A stretch of DNA of 45,122 nucleotides, taken from Sphingomonas sanguinis NBRC 13937 (GTDB lineage: Bacteria; Pseudomonadota; Alphaproteobacteria; Sphingomonadales; Sphingomonadaceae). The DNA is taken from positions 1 through 45,122 of the forward strand of contig NZ_BCTY01000031.1 of NCBI RefSeq assembly GCF_001591005.1. Direction: 5' to 3'. This document shows positions 16,060 through 23,988 of the stretch, in pieces. The position numbers and the translations under genes were made by a program. The notes beneath the pieces were generated by a model. It was not told where the DNA came from and searched no databases. It saw only the letters and a program-made list of their open reading frames with translations. How positions within the stretch are numbered: position 1 is the stretch's first letter; each line of letters begins with the position of its first letter.

Positions 16060-16317
16060 GTCCCAAAGGCAGGTCCAGGCGGCGACACGTCTGGACTTGC
16101 CCTACAGACAGGGCGCGACGGTGCCGCGTCCGGCCTTTACGCCTCTGCCTACGGTTTTGATCGCGTCACGGGTCGATGCCAGCCATCAGGCAGCCAAGGC
16201 AATCATCTTGTGCCTGGCCCGGCCCAGAGGGCAAGCCACCCTCATGCTTTCCATGGAGAACTTCGCGGGTACGAGCGTTTTGCTGGTGTCAGGCCCGCCC
16301 CGCGCGATGCCAAAGCC

Positions 16318-16872
16318 TTACAGACGAGGCAGGGTCACACCGCGCTGGCCCATATATTTGCCCGCCCGGTCGGCATAGCTGGTCTCGCAGGGCTCGTTGC
16401 CCTTCAGGAACAGGAACTGGCATGCGCCTTCATTGGCGTAGATTTTCGCGGGCAGCGGCGTGGTGTTGGAGAACTCCAGCGTCACATGTCCCTCCCAGCC
16501 CGGCTCCAGCGGCGTGACGTTCACGATGATGCCGCACCGCGCATAGGTCGACTTGCCCAGGCAGATGACCAGCACGTCGCGCGGTACGCGGAAGTACTCG
16601 ACTGTGCGCGCCAGCGCGAAGCTGTTGGGTGGGATGATGCAGACATCGGTCTTGCGGTCGACGAAGCTGTTCGACGCAAAGTCCTTGGGGTCGACGACCG
16701 CGCTGTCGACATTGGTGAAGATTTTGAACTCGTCCGCGACCCGCGCGTCATAGCCATAGGAGGACAGGCCATAGCTGATGCAGCCGTCGCGGCGCTGGTT
16801 CTCGACGAATGGTTCGATCATCGCCTGGTTCTGTGCGGCTTCGCGAATCCAGCGGTCGGACAGGATCGACAT
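16318..16872 (-). CDS. dcd: dCTP deaminase
   Basis: Converts dCTP to dUTP, the main route to dUMP for thymidylate synthesis in Gram-negative bacteria. At 184 residues it has the family's usual length. Recognisable segments are [12 protein letters not shown] (about 33-44), [20 protein letters not shown] with the catalytic Glu region, and a [11 protein letters not shown]-terminus. The ATG at 16872 (MSILSDRWI) has AAGGA about 8 bases upstream; an ATG at 16878 is too close to that site. The gene is monocistronic and convergent with the TPR-like gene. Confidence 0.96.
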   Translation of the reverse strand: MSILSDRWIREAAQNQAMIEPFVENQRRDGCISYGLSSYGYDARVADEFKIFTNVDSAVVDPKDFASNSFVDRKTDVCIIPPNSFALARTVEYFRVPRDVLVICLGKSTYARCGIIVNVTPLEPGWEGHVTLEFSNTTPLPAKIYANEGACQFLFLKGNEPCETSYADRAGKYMGQRGVTLPRL

Positions 16873-17188
16873 CTTCATTTCCTTCAGGTTTGGCCGCTCA
16901 TCGCCGGATCGCGGGGGGAGGGCAAGCGCCAACCTCGGAAAAGCGGCCTGTGGTGGACGTCACGTCAAGCGGTACGATGCTGTCCATGCCTAGCATGCCT
17001 ATCGGGCGCTCTGGATTTCCGGATCGGGGCGGCGTTGCTGATTGCCCCGGATTCTAAGGGGGGCGGGGTGTGATGCGCGGCTGGCACCATTCCTCGCGGT
17101 CACTTCAGCGGAGAGGTGTCGCGGTTCGTCCAAACGCATATTGCCGCGATACGCGCCAAGAGAAGAGCTGGCGGCCTAAGGTGGTGGG
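16873..17188. other. Intergenic spacer upstream of dcd
   Basis: This is the first part of a 666-base gap between dcd and cdd. It should hold the dcd promoter on the minus strand. I found no coding pattern, RNA gene or clear -35/-10 pair. The rest of the gap is taken by the repeat copies at 17189 and 17395. Confidence 0.4.
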
Positions 17189-17336
17189 TTCACGCGAAGT
17201 CGCGATGCCGCGAAGAAGAATGATGTTCGCGCGGAGGCGCAGAGACGCGGAGGCGGGGTATCCGATCGTAAGCGATGACCGGTCATCGCCAACGGGCGGG
17301 AGACTTTAGTTCCTCTTCTCCGCGCCTTCGCGTGAA
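17189..17336. repeat. Palindromic repeat family A, copy 2
   Basis: A perfect 11-bp inverted pair bounds this element: TTCACGCGAAG (17189-17199) and CTTCGCGTGAA (17326-17336). Inside are the family blocks GAAGAA and TTCGCGCGGAGGCGCAGAG also seen at 1193-1395. The two halves are less similar to each other than in copy 1, so this copy looks older or partly decayed. Confidence 0.7.
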
Positions 17337-17394
17337 AAAATCAGTTGGCGTCACGGCGTGAGCGGCAGGTCATTTGCCACCACGACGGCGCCAA

Positions 17395-17530
17395 AACTCA
17401 CGAAGATTGGTTCGCGCAGAGGCGCGGAGGACGCAGAGAGCGCGTGGACGGCCATTGGCAATGGCCAGTTCTCGCTGAAAATGGGCTCTAGACTTCTTCT
17501 CTACGTACGCTGCGTCTTTCCGCGCGCCCC
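17395..17530. repeat. Palindromic repeat family A, copy 3 (degenerate)
   Basis: Positions 17406-17440 match 1225-1259 at 33 of 35 bases (ATTGGTTCGCGC.GAGGCGCGGAG core). A weaker inverted partner lies at about 17500-17530 (TGCGTCTTTCCGCGCG). A small hairpin GGCCATTG/CAATGGCC occurs in the middle. With copy 2 it fills the gap between dcd and cdd. Confidence 0.65.
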
Positions 17531-17538
17531 GCAAAAGG

Positions 17539-17991
17539 TCAGCCGATCCCCAGGTCCGCCGGGCCGAACGCGTCCGGCAGAAGCTCGGACAAGCGATAGG
17601 TGCGTACCGCGTCGCCCTCGGCCGATCCGCAATAGACGGGCAGGTCGCGGCCACCCATCTGAGCGGCTTCGTTGATGACCTGGCGACAGCGGCCGCAGGG
17701 GCTGACCGGGGTGGTGCCGGTCGGCTTGCCGTCCGCGTCCATCGCTCCGCCGATGACGCCGACCGCAACGATCTGACGCAGCCGCCCCGCCGCCGAGGCG
17801 GTGGCGATGGCGACAGTCTCGGCGCAGAGCGACAGGCCGTAGCTGGCATTCTCGAAATTGGCCCCGGTGATGACCGAGCCGTCCTCCATCAGCAACGCCG
17901 CGCCGACCGCAAAGCGGCTGTACGGCGCATGGGCGTTGCGTGCAGCGACGCGGGCGGCGGCAATGAGGGCGTGAGGATCGGTGGCATTCAT
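17539..17991 (-). CDS. cdd: Cytidine deaminase
   Basis: Zinc enzyme of pyrimidine salvage that turns cytidine and deoxycytidine into uridine and deoxyuridine. The 150-residue, tetrameric-type protein has the CAE zinc/catalytic motif (Cys56, Glu58) and the PCGRC zinc ligands (Cys99, Cys102), plus APYSRFAVGAAL near the N-terminus. The ATG at 17991 overlaps the stop of the GH25-like gene as ATGA. It ends the three-gene run UPF0262-GH25-cdd. The 3' spacer contains repeat copy 3, and no intrinsic terminator is evident. Confidence 0.95.
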   Translation of the reverse strand: MNATDPHALIAAARVAARNAHAPYSRFAVGAALLMEDGSVITGANFENASYGLSLCAETVAIATASAAGRLRQIVAVGVIGGAMDADGKPTGTTPVSPCGRCRQVINEAAQMGGRDLPVYCGSAEGDAVRTYRLSELLPDAFGPADLGIG

Positions 17992-18662
17992 GGCGTGACG
18001 ACGTCCCAGTTGACGGGGCCTTCCACCCCCTCGACCCGGCGGAAATCGCTGGCACGCCACATGCGCCAGGGGCGCGCGGCATAATCGGGCTTGAACAGAT
18101 TGCCGACCGACCAGACGGGGCGGGGCAGCGCGGCGGTGATGCTATATTCCGACTCGAACGCTTTCGATACGCGCAACATCACCGGTTTGGCGGTGTGGGT
18201 CTCGACCATCGCCACGAAGCGGGTCAGGTCGGCGATCAGCTTGGCGCGGTCGGGCCGGGCGGTGCAGTCGTCGTGGAAGGACAGATCGATGGCGGCGGGC
18301 AGGGCGTCCCCTGCGCGCGGCACGAAGATGTTGAAGGCATCGGCCTGCGCGGCGGCGGGCTGGCACAGCGAATAGATATGGATCGCGCCGCGCCGCATCC
18401 CCGCCTCGGGCAGCGCGTCCCAATTCCCCTCGAAGGCGGCATCGCGTCGATCGGTGCCCGAAGTCGCGACGATATAGGCGAAGTCCGCGCCGTTCGCGCG
18501 CAGGGTGCGCCATTCGACCGCAGGCGGGTTTTCGGGCAGGTCGATACCCTGCAGCGGATAATGCTCGGTCGAGGGCTGCCAATGCGTCACCCAGTGCCGC
18601 CCGCCCGCGCTGACCGCGCCCAGGGCCAGCAGCCCGGCACCGATTTTCCAGAGAATCGCCAT
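17988..18662 (-). CDS. GH25 lysozyme-like protein, catalytic Glu apparently lost
   Basis: Family 25 glycoside hydrolases are lysozymes that cut peptidoglycan. The 224-residue protein has an N-terminal membrane anchor or signal (1-22) and then the GH25 layout: GID near 39-41, ADFAYIVATSG (59-69), RRGAIHIYSLC (90-100) and AAIDLSFHDDC (123-133). The family normally has D-x-E in this last strand; here it reads Asp126-Leu-Ser128, so the acid Glu seems replaced by Ser. It may be an inactive, substrate-binding relative. Start and stop overlap both neighbours (TGATG with UPF0262, ATGA with cdd). Confidence 0.8.
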   Translation of the reverse strand: MAILWKIGAGLLALGAVSAGGRHWVTHWQPSTEHYPLQGIDLPENPPAVEWRTLRANGADFAYIVATSGTDRRDAAFEGNWDALPEAGMRRGAIHIYSLCQPAAAQADAFNIFVPRAGDALPAAIDLSFHDDCTARPDRAKLIADLTRFVAMVETHTAKPVMLRVSKAFESEYSITAALPRPVWSVGNLFKPDYAARPWRMWRASDFRRVEGVEGPVNWDVVTP

Positions 18663-19144
18663 CAGTTGCGGATATGCAGGACGCAGAGCAGTGTGAAGAG
18701 GCGACGTGCGGTATCGAAATCGACCTCGATCTTGCCGGTCAGCCGCTCCTTCAGCATCTGCGCCGAGTCGTTATGGATGCCGCGCCTGGCCATATCGATC
18801 GTCTCGATCTGTTGCGGCGTGGCGGCGCGGATCGCCTGGTAGTAGCTGTCGCAGATCGCGAAATAATCCTTGATCGGCCGCCGAAAGCGTCCGAGCGCCA
18901 GCACCAGCGTCTCGATATGCGTGCCGTCCTCGCGGTGCATATGGATGCCCAGGCGGCCTTCTTCGGACTCCAGCTTGATGCGGTAAGGCCCGGCATAGCC
19001 GTCGGGCTGGGGCCGCTGGGGCGCGAAATAATTTTCCTCGATCAGGTCGAAGATCGCGATCCGCCGCTCCTGCTCAACATCGGCCGAGCGCCAGCCCAGG
19101 CTGCGCTCGTCAAGGTCGATAGAGATGATCCGCGGATCGGCCAT
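18662..19144 (-). CDS. UPF0262 family protein
   Basis: A 160-residue cytoplasmic protein of a family restricted mainly to alphaproteobacteria, function unknown. The start MADPRIISIDLDERSL, the segment ERRIAIFDLIEENYF and the central LALGRFRRPIKDYFAICDSYY block fit the family well. Its stop overlaps the GH25-like start by one base. The ATG at 19144 is divergent from dnaB across about 97 bases, so both promoters must lie in that short spacer. Confidence 0.92.
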   Translation of the reverse strand: MADPRIISIDLDERSLGWRSADVEQERRIAIFDLIEENYFAPQRPQPDGYAGPYRIKLESEEGRLGIHMHREDGTHIETLVLALGRFRRPIKDYFAICDSYYQAIRAATPQQIETIDMARRGIHNDSAQMLKERLTGKIEVDFDTARRLFTLLCVLHIRN

Positions 19145-19241
19145 CCGGCAGGGATAGTCGCGAAGCGCGTGCGCCGCAAATCCCGCGCTGATCGACTGAA
19201 TGCGTTTTCATCCGGGGCCAGTCCGCGCTAACGCCGAAGAA

Positions 19242-20735
19242 ATGGCCACCCTAGCATTTCAGAACCCCGCTGCCGCCACCGAGCCGCAGCAGCTTCCCCG
19301 CAATATCGAGGCGGAGGCCGCGCTGCTGGGCGCGATGATGATCGACAACCGGCTGGCCGACGATCTGGTCGATCGTCTGGACCCGGAGCATTTCTTCGAG
19401 CCCGTCCATGGCCGGGTGTTTTCCGCGATCAAGAACCTGCGCGCCACCGACATGCTGGCGACGCCGGTCACGCTGCGCCCCATGTTCGAGGCGGACGAGG
19501 GGATGAAGGCGCTGGGCGGTCCGTCCTATCTGGCGCAGCTGACGGGCTCGGGCGCGGGCCTGATCGGCGCGCGGCAGTTCGCGACGCAAATCTATGATCT
19601 GGCGATGCTGCGCGCGCTGGTGACGGTGGGCCGGACGCTGGTCGACCGGGCGATGGACACCTCGGAGGAGGTGAACCCGCGCGCGCAGATCGAGCTGGCC
19701 GAGAATGAGCTATTCAAGGTCGCGGCCGATGGCGGCTCCGAAAATGCGGTGAAGAGCTTCTCCCAGGCCACCACCATGGCGGTGAAGAATGCCGAGCGCG
19801 CACTCAATTCGGGCGGCCATGTCTCGGGCATCACCACGGGTCTCGACTCGGTCAATGCCAAGATCGGCGGTATGCACCGGTCCGACTTGATGATCCTGGC
19901 GGGCCGTCCGGGCATGGGCAAGACTTCGCTGGCGACCAACATCGCCTTTAACGCCGCGCGCCGCTGGATGCGCGACATGCAGGACGGCATCCCGCCCTCC
20001 GAGTCGGTCGGTGCCAAGGTCGCGTTCTTCAGCCTCGAAATGTCGGCCGACCAGCTGGCGACGCGTATCCTGGCCGAGCAGTCGGGGATCAGCTCCGAAG
20101 CACTGCGCATGGGCAAGATCAGCCGCAACGAGTTTGCCCAGCTCGCGGCGGCCGCCGCCGAACTGGAGCAGTTGCCGCTGTTCATCGACGATACCGGCGG
20201 CCTTACCATCTCCGCGCTGCACACTCGCGTCCGGCGTTTGCAGCGGCGGCTGAACAACGAGCTTGGACTGGTCGTCGTCGACTATCTCCAGCTGCTGACC
20301 GGCTCGGGCAAGTCGTCCGAGGGCAATCGCGTGCAGGAAATCTCGGAGATTTCGCGCGGTCTGAAGACACTGGCCAAGGATATGAACGTGCCGGTGCTGG
20401 CGCTGTCGCAGCTGAGCCGTGCGGTCGAACAGCGCGAGGACAAGCGGCCGATGCTGTCCGACCTTCGTGAATCGGGCTCGATCGAACAGGACGCCGACAT
20501 GGTCTGGTTCGTGTTCCGCGAAGACTATTATATGATGCAGCGCGAGCCCAAGCGCCCGATGGAAGGCGATGACGGCAAGGTCTTCGAGGACCACGCCAAA
20601 TGGGCGACCGAGGTGGAGCGGGTCTATGGCCTGGCCGAGCTGATCGTCGCCAAGCAGCGCCACGGTGCGACCGGCAAGGTGGTGATGAAGTTCGATCCGA
20701 CGATCACGCGCTTTACCGACTTCGCGGGTTATTGA
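19242..20735 (+). CDS. dnaB: Replicative DNA helicase DnaB
   Basis: Hexameric 5'-3' helicase that opens DNA at the replication fork. The 497-residue protein has the N-terminal primase-interacting domain (about 20-120), a linker helix, and the RecA-like ATPase domain with Walker A GRPGMGKT (221-228), FFSLEMSADQ, the Walker B region VVVDYLQLL and the arginine-finger region SDLRESGSIEQDADMV. There is no intein. The ATG at 19242 gives MATLAFQN; a longer in-frame start at 19200 lacks support. A strong hairpin follows the stop codon. Confidence 0.97.
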   Translation: MATLAFQNPAAATEPQQLPRNIEAEAALLGAMMIDNRLADDLVDRLDPEHFFEPVHGRVFSAIKNLRATDMLATPVTLRPMFEADEGMKALGGPSYLAQLTGSGAGLIGARQFATQIYDLAMLRALVTVGRTLVDRAMDTSEEVNPRAQIELAENELFKVAADGGSENAVKSFSQATTMAVKNAERALNSGGHVSGITTGLDSVNAKIGGMHRSDLMILAGRPGMGKTSLATNIAFNAARRWMRDMQDGIPPSESVGAKVAFFSLEMSADQLATRILAEQSGISSEALRMGKISRNEFAQLAAAAAELEQLPLFIDDTGGLTISALHTRVRRLQRRLNNELGLVVVDYLQLLTGSGKSSEGNRVQEISEISRGLKTLAKDMNVPVLALSQLSRAVEQREDKRPMLSDLRESGSIEQDADMVWFVFREDYYMMQREPKRPMEGDDGKVFEDHAKWATEVERVYGLAELIVAKQRHGATGKVVMKFDPTITRFTDFAGY

Positions 20736-20740
20736 GGCCG

Positions 20741-20773
20741 CTGGGACCGTTCGCTCCGTGCGAATGGTCCCAG
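20741..20773. terminator. Strong hairpin between dnaB and the convergent DHFR-like gene
   Basis: A 14-bp stem (20741-20754 with 20760-20773, arms CTGGGACCGTTCGC and GCGAATGGTCCCAG, one G-U pair) closes a 5-base loop. It begins 6 bases after the dnaB stop and is followed by five A, not T, on the plus strand. It probably marks the end of one or both transcripts, but it is not a textbook intrinsic terminator. Confidence 0.55.
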
Positions 20774-20823
20774 AAAAATGCGCCTTCGTTGGAACGCGGG
20801 GTGCGGCCGCCTCCGGCGCTCCG

Positions 20824-21402
20824 TCAGGCCGGCTGGTAGATTTTCGTCACCGCTCCGCCGGGAAAGGCGATGGCCTCGGCCAGATGCAGCGCAAGTGGCG
20901 AGTCGAGGTCCGAAAACAGCGCTTCGCCACGTCCCAACGCCACGGGCACGACCAGCAGAGCGAACCGATCCACCAGCCCATGCGCGATCAGGCTGCGCGC
21001 GAAGCAAACCCCGCCATGCGCGATGATCGGCCCGCCCAACTCGGCCTTGAGGGCCGCGATCTCCTCGCCCAGATCGCCGCTGGCGACATAGGCATTGGCC
21101 CAGCTCTCGCCGTCTGGCGGCAGGGTTGCCGCGTCCGGCGCGATCTCATCACCCTCGCGTGAAAACACGGCCTTCGGGATCGCGTTCATGGGCGCGGCAA
21201 ACGCATCGGTTGATCCCGGCCAATGGTCGGCCATCGCGTGAAAGGTCTCGCGCCCCATGATGTGCAGACCGGCCTGGGCGAGATAATCGACGCTCCAGGC
21301 CTTGGCGGCCGGGTCCTGTCCGAACATCCAGCGATTGTCGCCATCGGCGGCACTGACGAAACCATCGAGCGACATCGTCATCTTCAGGATCAGTTCGCGC
21401 AT
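20824..21402 (-). CDS. Dihydrofolate reductase family protein (RibD C-terminal type)
   Basis: A 192-residue NADPH-dependent reductase fold related to DHFR and the RibD reductase domain; the real substrate is unknown. Visible features are the start MRELILKMTMSLDGFVSAADG, LHIMGRETFHAMADHWPG and the nucleotide-binding IIAHGGVCFARSLIAHGLVDR. The ATG at 21402 is chosen because GGAGGT lies just upstream at good spacing. The gene stands alone, convergent with dnaB and divergent from the LuxR-type regulator. Confidence 0.88.
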   Translation of the reverse strand: MRELILKMTMSLDGFVSAADGDNRWMFGQDPAAKAWSVDYLAQAGLHIMGRETFHAMADHWPGSTDAFAAPMNAIPKAVFSREGDEIAPDAATLPPDGESWANAYVASGDLGEEIAALKAELGGPIIAHGGVCFARSLIAHGLVDRFALLVVPVALGRGEALFSDLDSPLALHLAEAIAFPGGAVTKIYQPA

Positions 21403-21641
21403 GGGCACCTCCGTTCGCAAGGTGAAACGGCCAGCGTTACCGGTGTATCCCGGCGGCCCATCCGATCTCCGTCCTGCTGCGACCACCGCCTGGGTCTGGA
21501 CCATCGCCCGAGGATAGTCGCACAAGCTGACTGGCATGCGGTCGTCCGCGCGAATCCGGTGGATGGTCCGCTCGAGCGCTTTTCATCCTGGCGCCGTGAA
21601 TGGCAATCGAGATCGTCATCACGACATGGCCATGGACTCGG

Positions 21642-21664
21642 ACAGGGTGCGTAACGCATCCTGT
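21642..21664. promoter_or_regulatory. Near-perfect 23-bp palindrome, probable operator
   Basis: The arms ACAGGGTGCGT (21642-21652) and ACGCATCCTGT (21654-21664) are inverted repeats around A21653 with a single mismatch. The centre is 37 bases upstream of the ATG of the LuxR-type regulator. Only a few bases are free for a hairpin loop, so a DNA site for a dimeric regulator is more likely than an RNA element. Autoregulation by the adjacent gene is inferred. Confidence 0.65.
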
Positions 21665-21689
21665 GATCTGGGTTAAGGCGGGGGCGGGC

Positions 21690-22790
21690 ATGGACGAAGG
21701 TCTGCGGACGGCGATCGAGGGAGCGTATGCGGCCGCGCTCGATGACGGGCGATGGGCCGATTGGACGTGGCAGACCGCCTCGATGCTTGGCGGGGCGTGC
21801 GGCGCCTTCCATGTGGTCGAGGCGCCGGGTGTCCTTCGGCACCAGCAGATATTGCTCAAGAACCCGGCACCACTTGAACGTTATGTTGCCGAGGATATTG
21901 GCCGCCTCGATCCGCAGCTTTCCTATGTGGCGCGCTTGCGCCGCCCAAAGGTCTTTACCGATACGGATCATGCGGACCGCGACGATCCAACCACGCGCGC
22001 ATATTTCGCCTGGCAGGCCGCGAACGGCAAACTGCAACATTATCTGACCGCGACCGTGCCGCTGGACGGCGGGCGTATCTGTGCCGGTCTGTCCGTTCAC
22101 CGGCATGTCGAGGATGGGGCCACGCCGACGGAGGCGCGCCACAGGCTGGAGATGCTGTTGCCCGATATCCAACGGGCGCTCGAACTCGGCTTCGTTCATG
22201 CCGCCAAGCTGACCCATGCCTATTGGGAAGGCCTGCTGACCCGGCGCACCGAGCCATGTCTGCTGCTCGGTGAGCGGGGAACCGTGTTGCGGGCCACGCC
22301 GCCCATGGAGGCATTGCTGCGTCATGGCGATGGTTTGCAATGGAGGCGAGGGCGGCTGACCTGTGGCGGCGGTATCGCCGATGCGGTGCTCGATCGGTTC
22401 ATCGGGCTGGCGACGACGGGCGCACGCGCGCCGGGCACCTGTCGCATCGATCGCCCGTCGGGCAAGTCGGCCTATATCCTGAACGCCTATCCCCTGCACG
22501 GACCGGCGCGCCCGGTGGCGCCGCTGGAGGCCGTCGCGCTCGTCACCCTGATCGACCCCGACACCGCACCGCAGGCATCGCCGGAGCGGTGGCAACAGGC
22601 GTTCGGGCTGACCCGGCGGGAAAGGGATCTGGCCGAGCAGCTGGTTGCGGGCCATTCGCTGGAGACGGCGGCGAACAGCCTGGAGATGAGCGTGTCGACC
22701 GCACGCGTCCATCTGCGCCACATCTTTTCCAAGACCTATACGGGACGTCAGGCCGAACTGATCCAGCTGCTCGCGCGGATCGGAACTTGA
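21690..22790 (+). CDS. LuxR-type helix-turn-helix transcriptional regulator
   Basis: DNA-binding regulator of 366 residues. The C-terminal LuxR helix-turn-helix lies at about 303-366: LTRRERDLAEQLVAGHSLETAANSLEMSVSTARVHLRHIFSKTYTGRQAELIQLL. The N-terminal 300 residues do not match a sensor domain I can name; no phospho-receiver or membrane segment is visible. The start at ATG 21690 (MDEGLRTAIEG) follows a G-rich stretch. A 23-bp palindrome lies directly upstream. It ends 9 bases before the convergent cysH; a link to sulfur control is possible but unproven. Confidence 0.87.
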   Translation: MDEGLRTAIEGAYAAALDDGRWADWTWQTASMLGGACGAFHVVEAPGVLRHQQILLKNPAPLERYVAEDIGRLDPQLSYVARLRRPKVFTDTDHADRDDPTTRAYFAWQAANGKLQHYLTATVPLDGGRICAGLSVHRHVEDGATPTEARHRLEMLLPDIQRALELGFVHAAKLTHAYWEGLLTRRTEPCLLLGERGTVLRATPPMEALLRHGDGLQWRRGRLTCGGGIADAVLDRFIGLATTGARAPGTCRIDRPSGKSAYILNAYPLHGPARPVAPLEAVALVTLIDPDTAPQASPERWQQAFGLTRRERDLAEQLVAGHSLETAANSLEMSVSTARVHLRHIFSKTYTGRQAELIQLLARIGT

Positions 22791-22799
22791 CCTTCCGAT

Positions 22800-23537
22800 T
22801 CAGGAAGCCGGGATCGGCCGATGTATCCCGCATTCCACCTTGTCAAAGCCGCGCCAGCGCCCGGCGCGCGGGTCTTCGCCGGGCTTGACCTTGCTGGTGC
22901 AGGGCGCGCAGCCGATCGACAGATAGCCTTGCGCCTCCAGCGGGTGGCGCGGCAGGTCGTGCTCCGCGAAATAACCGTCCAGCGCGGCCTTGTCCCAATC
23001 CGCCAGGGGGTTGAGCTTCAGCCGTCCCTTTTCGACCTCGAACCGGGGCAGCGCGCGGCGCGTACCTGCCTGAAAGCCCTTGCGGCCCGAAATCCATGCC
23101 TCGAACGGAGCCAGGCCGCGCGCCAGCGGTTCGACCTTGCGCAACTCGCAGCAACCATCGGGGTCATAGCCGTGGCGGATGCCGTCGGGGTCCTTGGCGG
23201 CCAGCAGCGCGGGGTCCGGCTGGATGACGCGGACGTCCAGCAGGCCCAGTCGCTCGACCAGCGTGTCGCGATAGGCCAGCGTTTCGGGAAACATCTTCAG
23301 CGTGTCGGTGAAGACCACCGGCGTCGCCTGATCGGCCTGTGCGACCATGTGCAATAGCACGGCGGACTCTGCCCCGAAGGACGACACCGCCGCGATCTGC
23401 CCGTGCAACTCGCCGGTCAGCAGCGTGCGCAGCATGTCCGGCGCGGGCACACCGGCAAACCGCGCTTCATACGCCGCCGCATCCTCCGCCGTGTAAGCAG
23501 GCCGCACGTCGATCCGGTCGAGCGCGCGCTCAGCCAT
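22800..23537 (-). CDS. cysH: Adenylylsulfate reductase, [4Fe-4S] CysH type
   Basis: Reduces activated sulfate to sulfite using thioredoxin. The 245-residue protein has the PP-loop-like SSFGAESAVLLHM (52-64). It carries the cysteine pairs Cys129-Cys130 and Cys210-x2-Cys213 that hold a [4Fe-4S] cluster in APS-type enzymes, and the C-terminal catalytic ECGIH with Cys236. The cluster cysteines point to APS rather than PAPS as substrate. It is the last gene of the sulfur operon; its start overlaps the DUF934 gene by 8 bases. Confidence 0.95.
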   Translation of the reverse strand: MAERALDRIDVRPAYTAEDAAAYEARFAGVPAPDMLRTLLTGELHGQIAAVSSFGAESAVLLHMVAQADQATPVVFTDTLKMFPETLAYRDTLVERLGLLDVRVIQPDPALLAAKDPDGIRHGYDPDGCCELRKVEPLARGLAPFEAWISGRKGFQAGTRRALPRFEVEKGRLKLNPLADWDKAALDGYFAEHDLPRHPLEAQGYLSIGCAPCTSKVKPGEDPRAGRWRGFDKVECGIHRPIPAS

Positions 23538-23988
23538 GGCGCAGCTTCCACACCGGCACGCGGGCGTCGGCGGCCTTCTGATAGGGCTGGGGATAGAGCG
23601 CCAGCAGCTTGGTCAGCGTGGCGGCATCGACCGGCTTTTCTGGCGCGAAGCTGTCGAAGCCGCAGCGGCGCATATGCGGAATCTGGTCGACCAGCACGTC
23701 ACCCGCCGCGCGCAACTCGCCCTCGAACCCCGCCTCGCGCAGAATGCGCGCCGCCGAATAGCCGCGCCCGTCGCGAAAGGTCGGGAAGCTGATCTCGACC
23801 AAAGCGATCTGTCCCAGATGCGGCAGGAGTTCGCGCGCATCGTCGCCCGCCTCGAGCCGGACGGCGGTGGCGTTGGTCTGGCCCAGGAACGCGTCCAGCG
23901 TCACCGCCGGTTCGTCATGCACCACATCGTCGCGGAAACGCAGCAGCGTTGCGCCCGCATCGGTGTTCACGGTGATGGGATCAACCAT
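23530..23988 (-). CDS. DUF934 family protein of the sulfite reductase operon
   Basis: A 152-residue cytoplasmic protein, function unknown, almost always encoded beside assimilatory sulfite reductase in proteobacteria. Conserved landmarks are the FPTFRDGRGYSAARILRE block (about 69-86) and the C-terminal MRRCGFDSF segment. The ATG at 23988 (MVDPITVNTD) overlaps the end of cysI by 8 bases, and its own end overlaps cysH by 8 bases, so translation of the three is probably coupled. A helper role in sulfite reduction is inferred from context. Confidence 0.9.
   Translation of the reverse strand: MVDPITVNTDAGATLLRFRDDVVHDEPAVTLDAFLGQTNATAVRLEAGDDARELLPHLGQIALVEISFPTFRDGRGYSAARILREAGFEGELRAAGDVLVDQIPHMRRCGFDSFAPEKPVDAATLTKLLALYPQPYQKAADARVPVWKLRHG

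Noticed and set aside
20741..20773. Textbook intrinsic terminator for dnaB
   Set aside because: The stem is strong but five A follow on the plus strand, not T. It is kept only as a terminator-like hairpin of moderate confidence.
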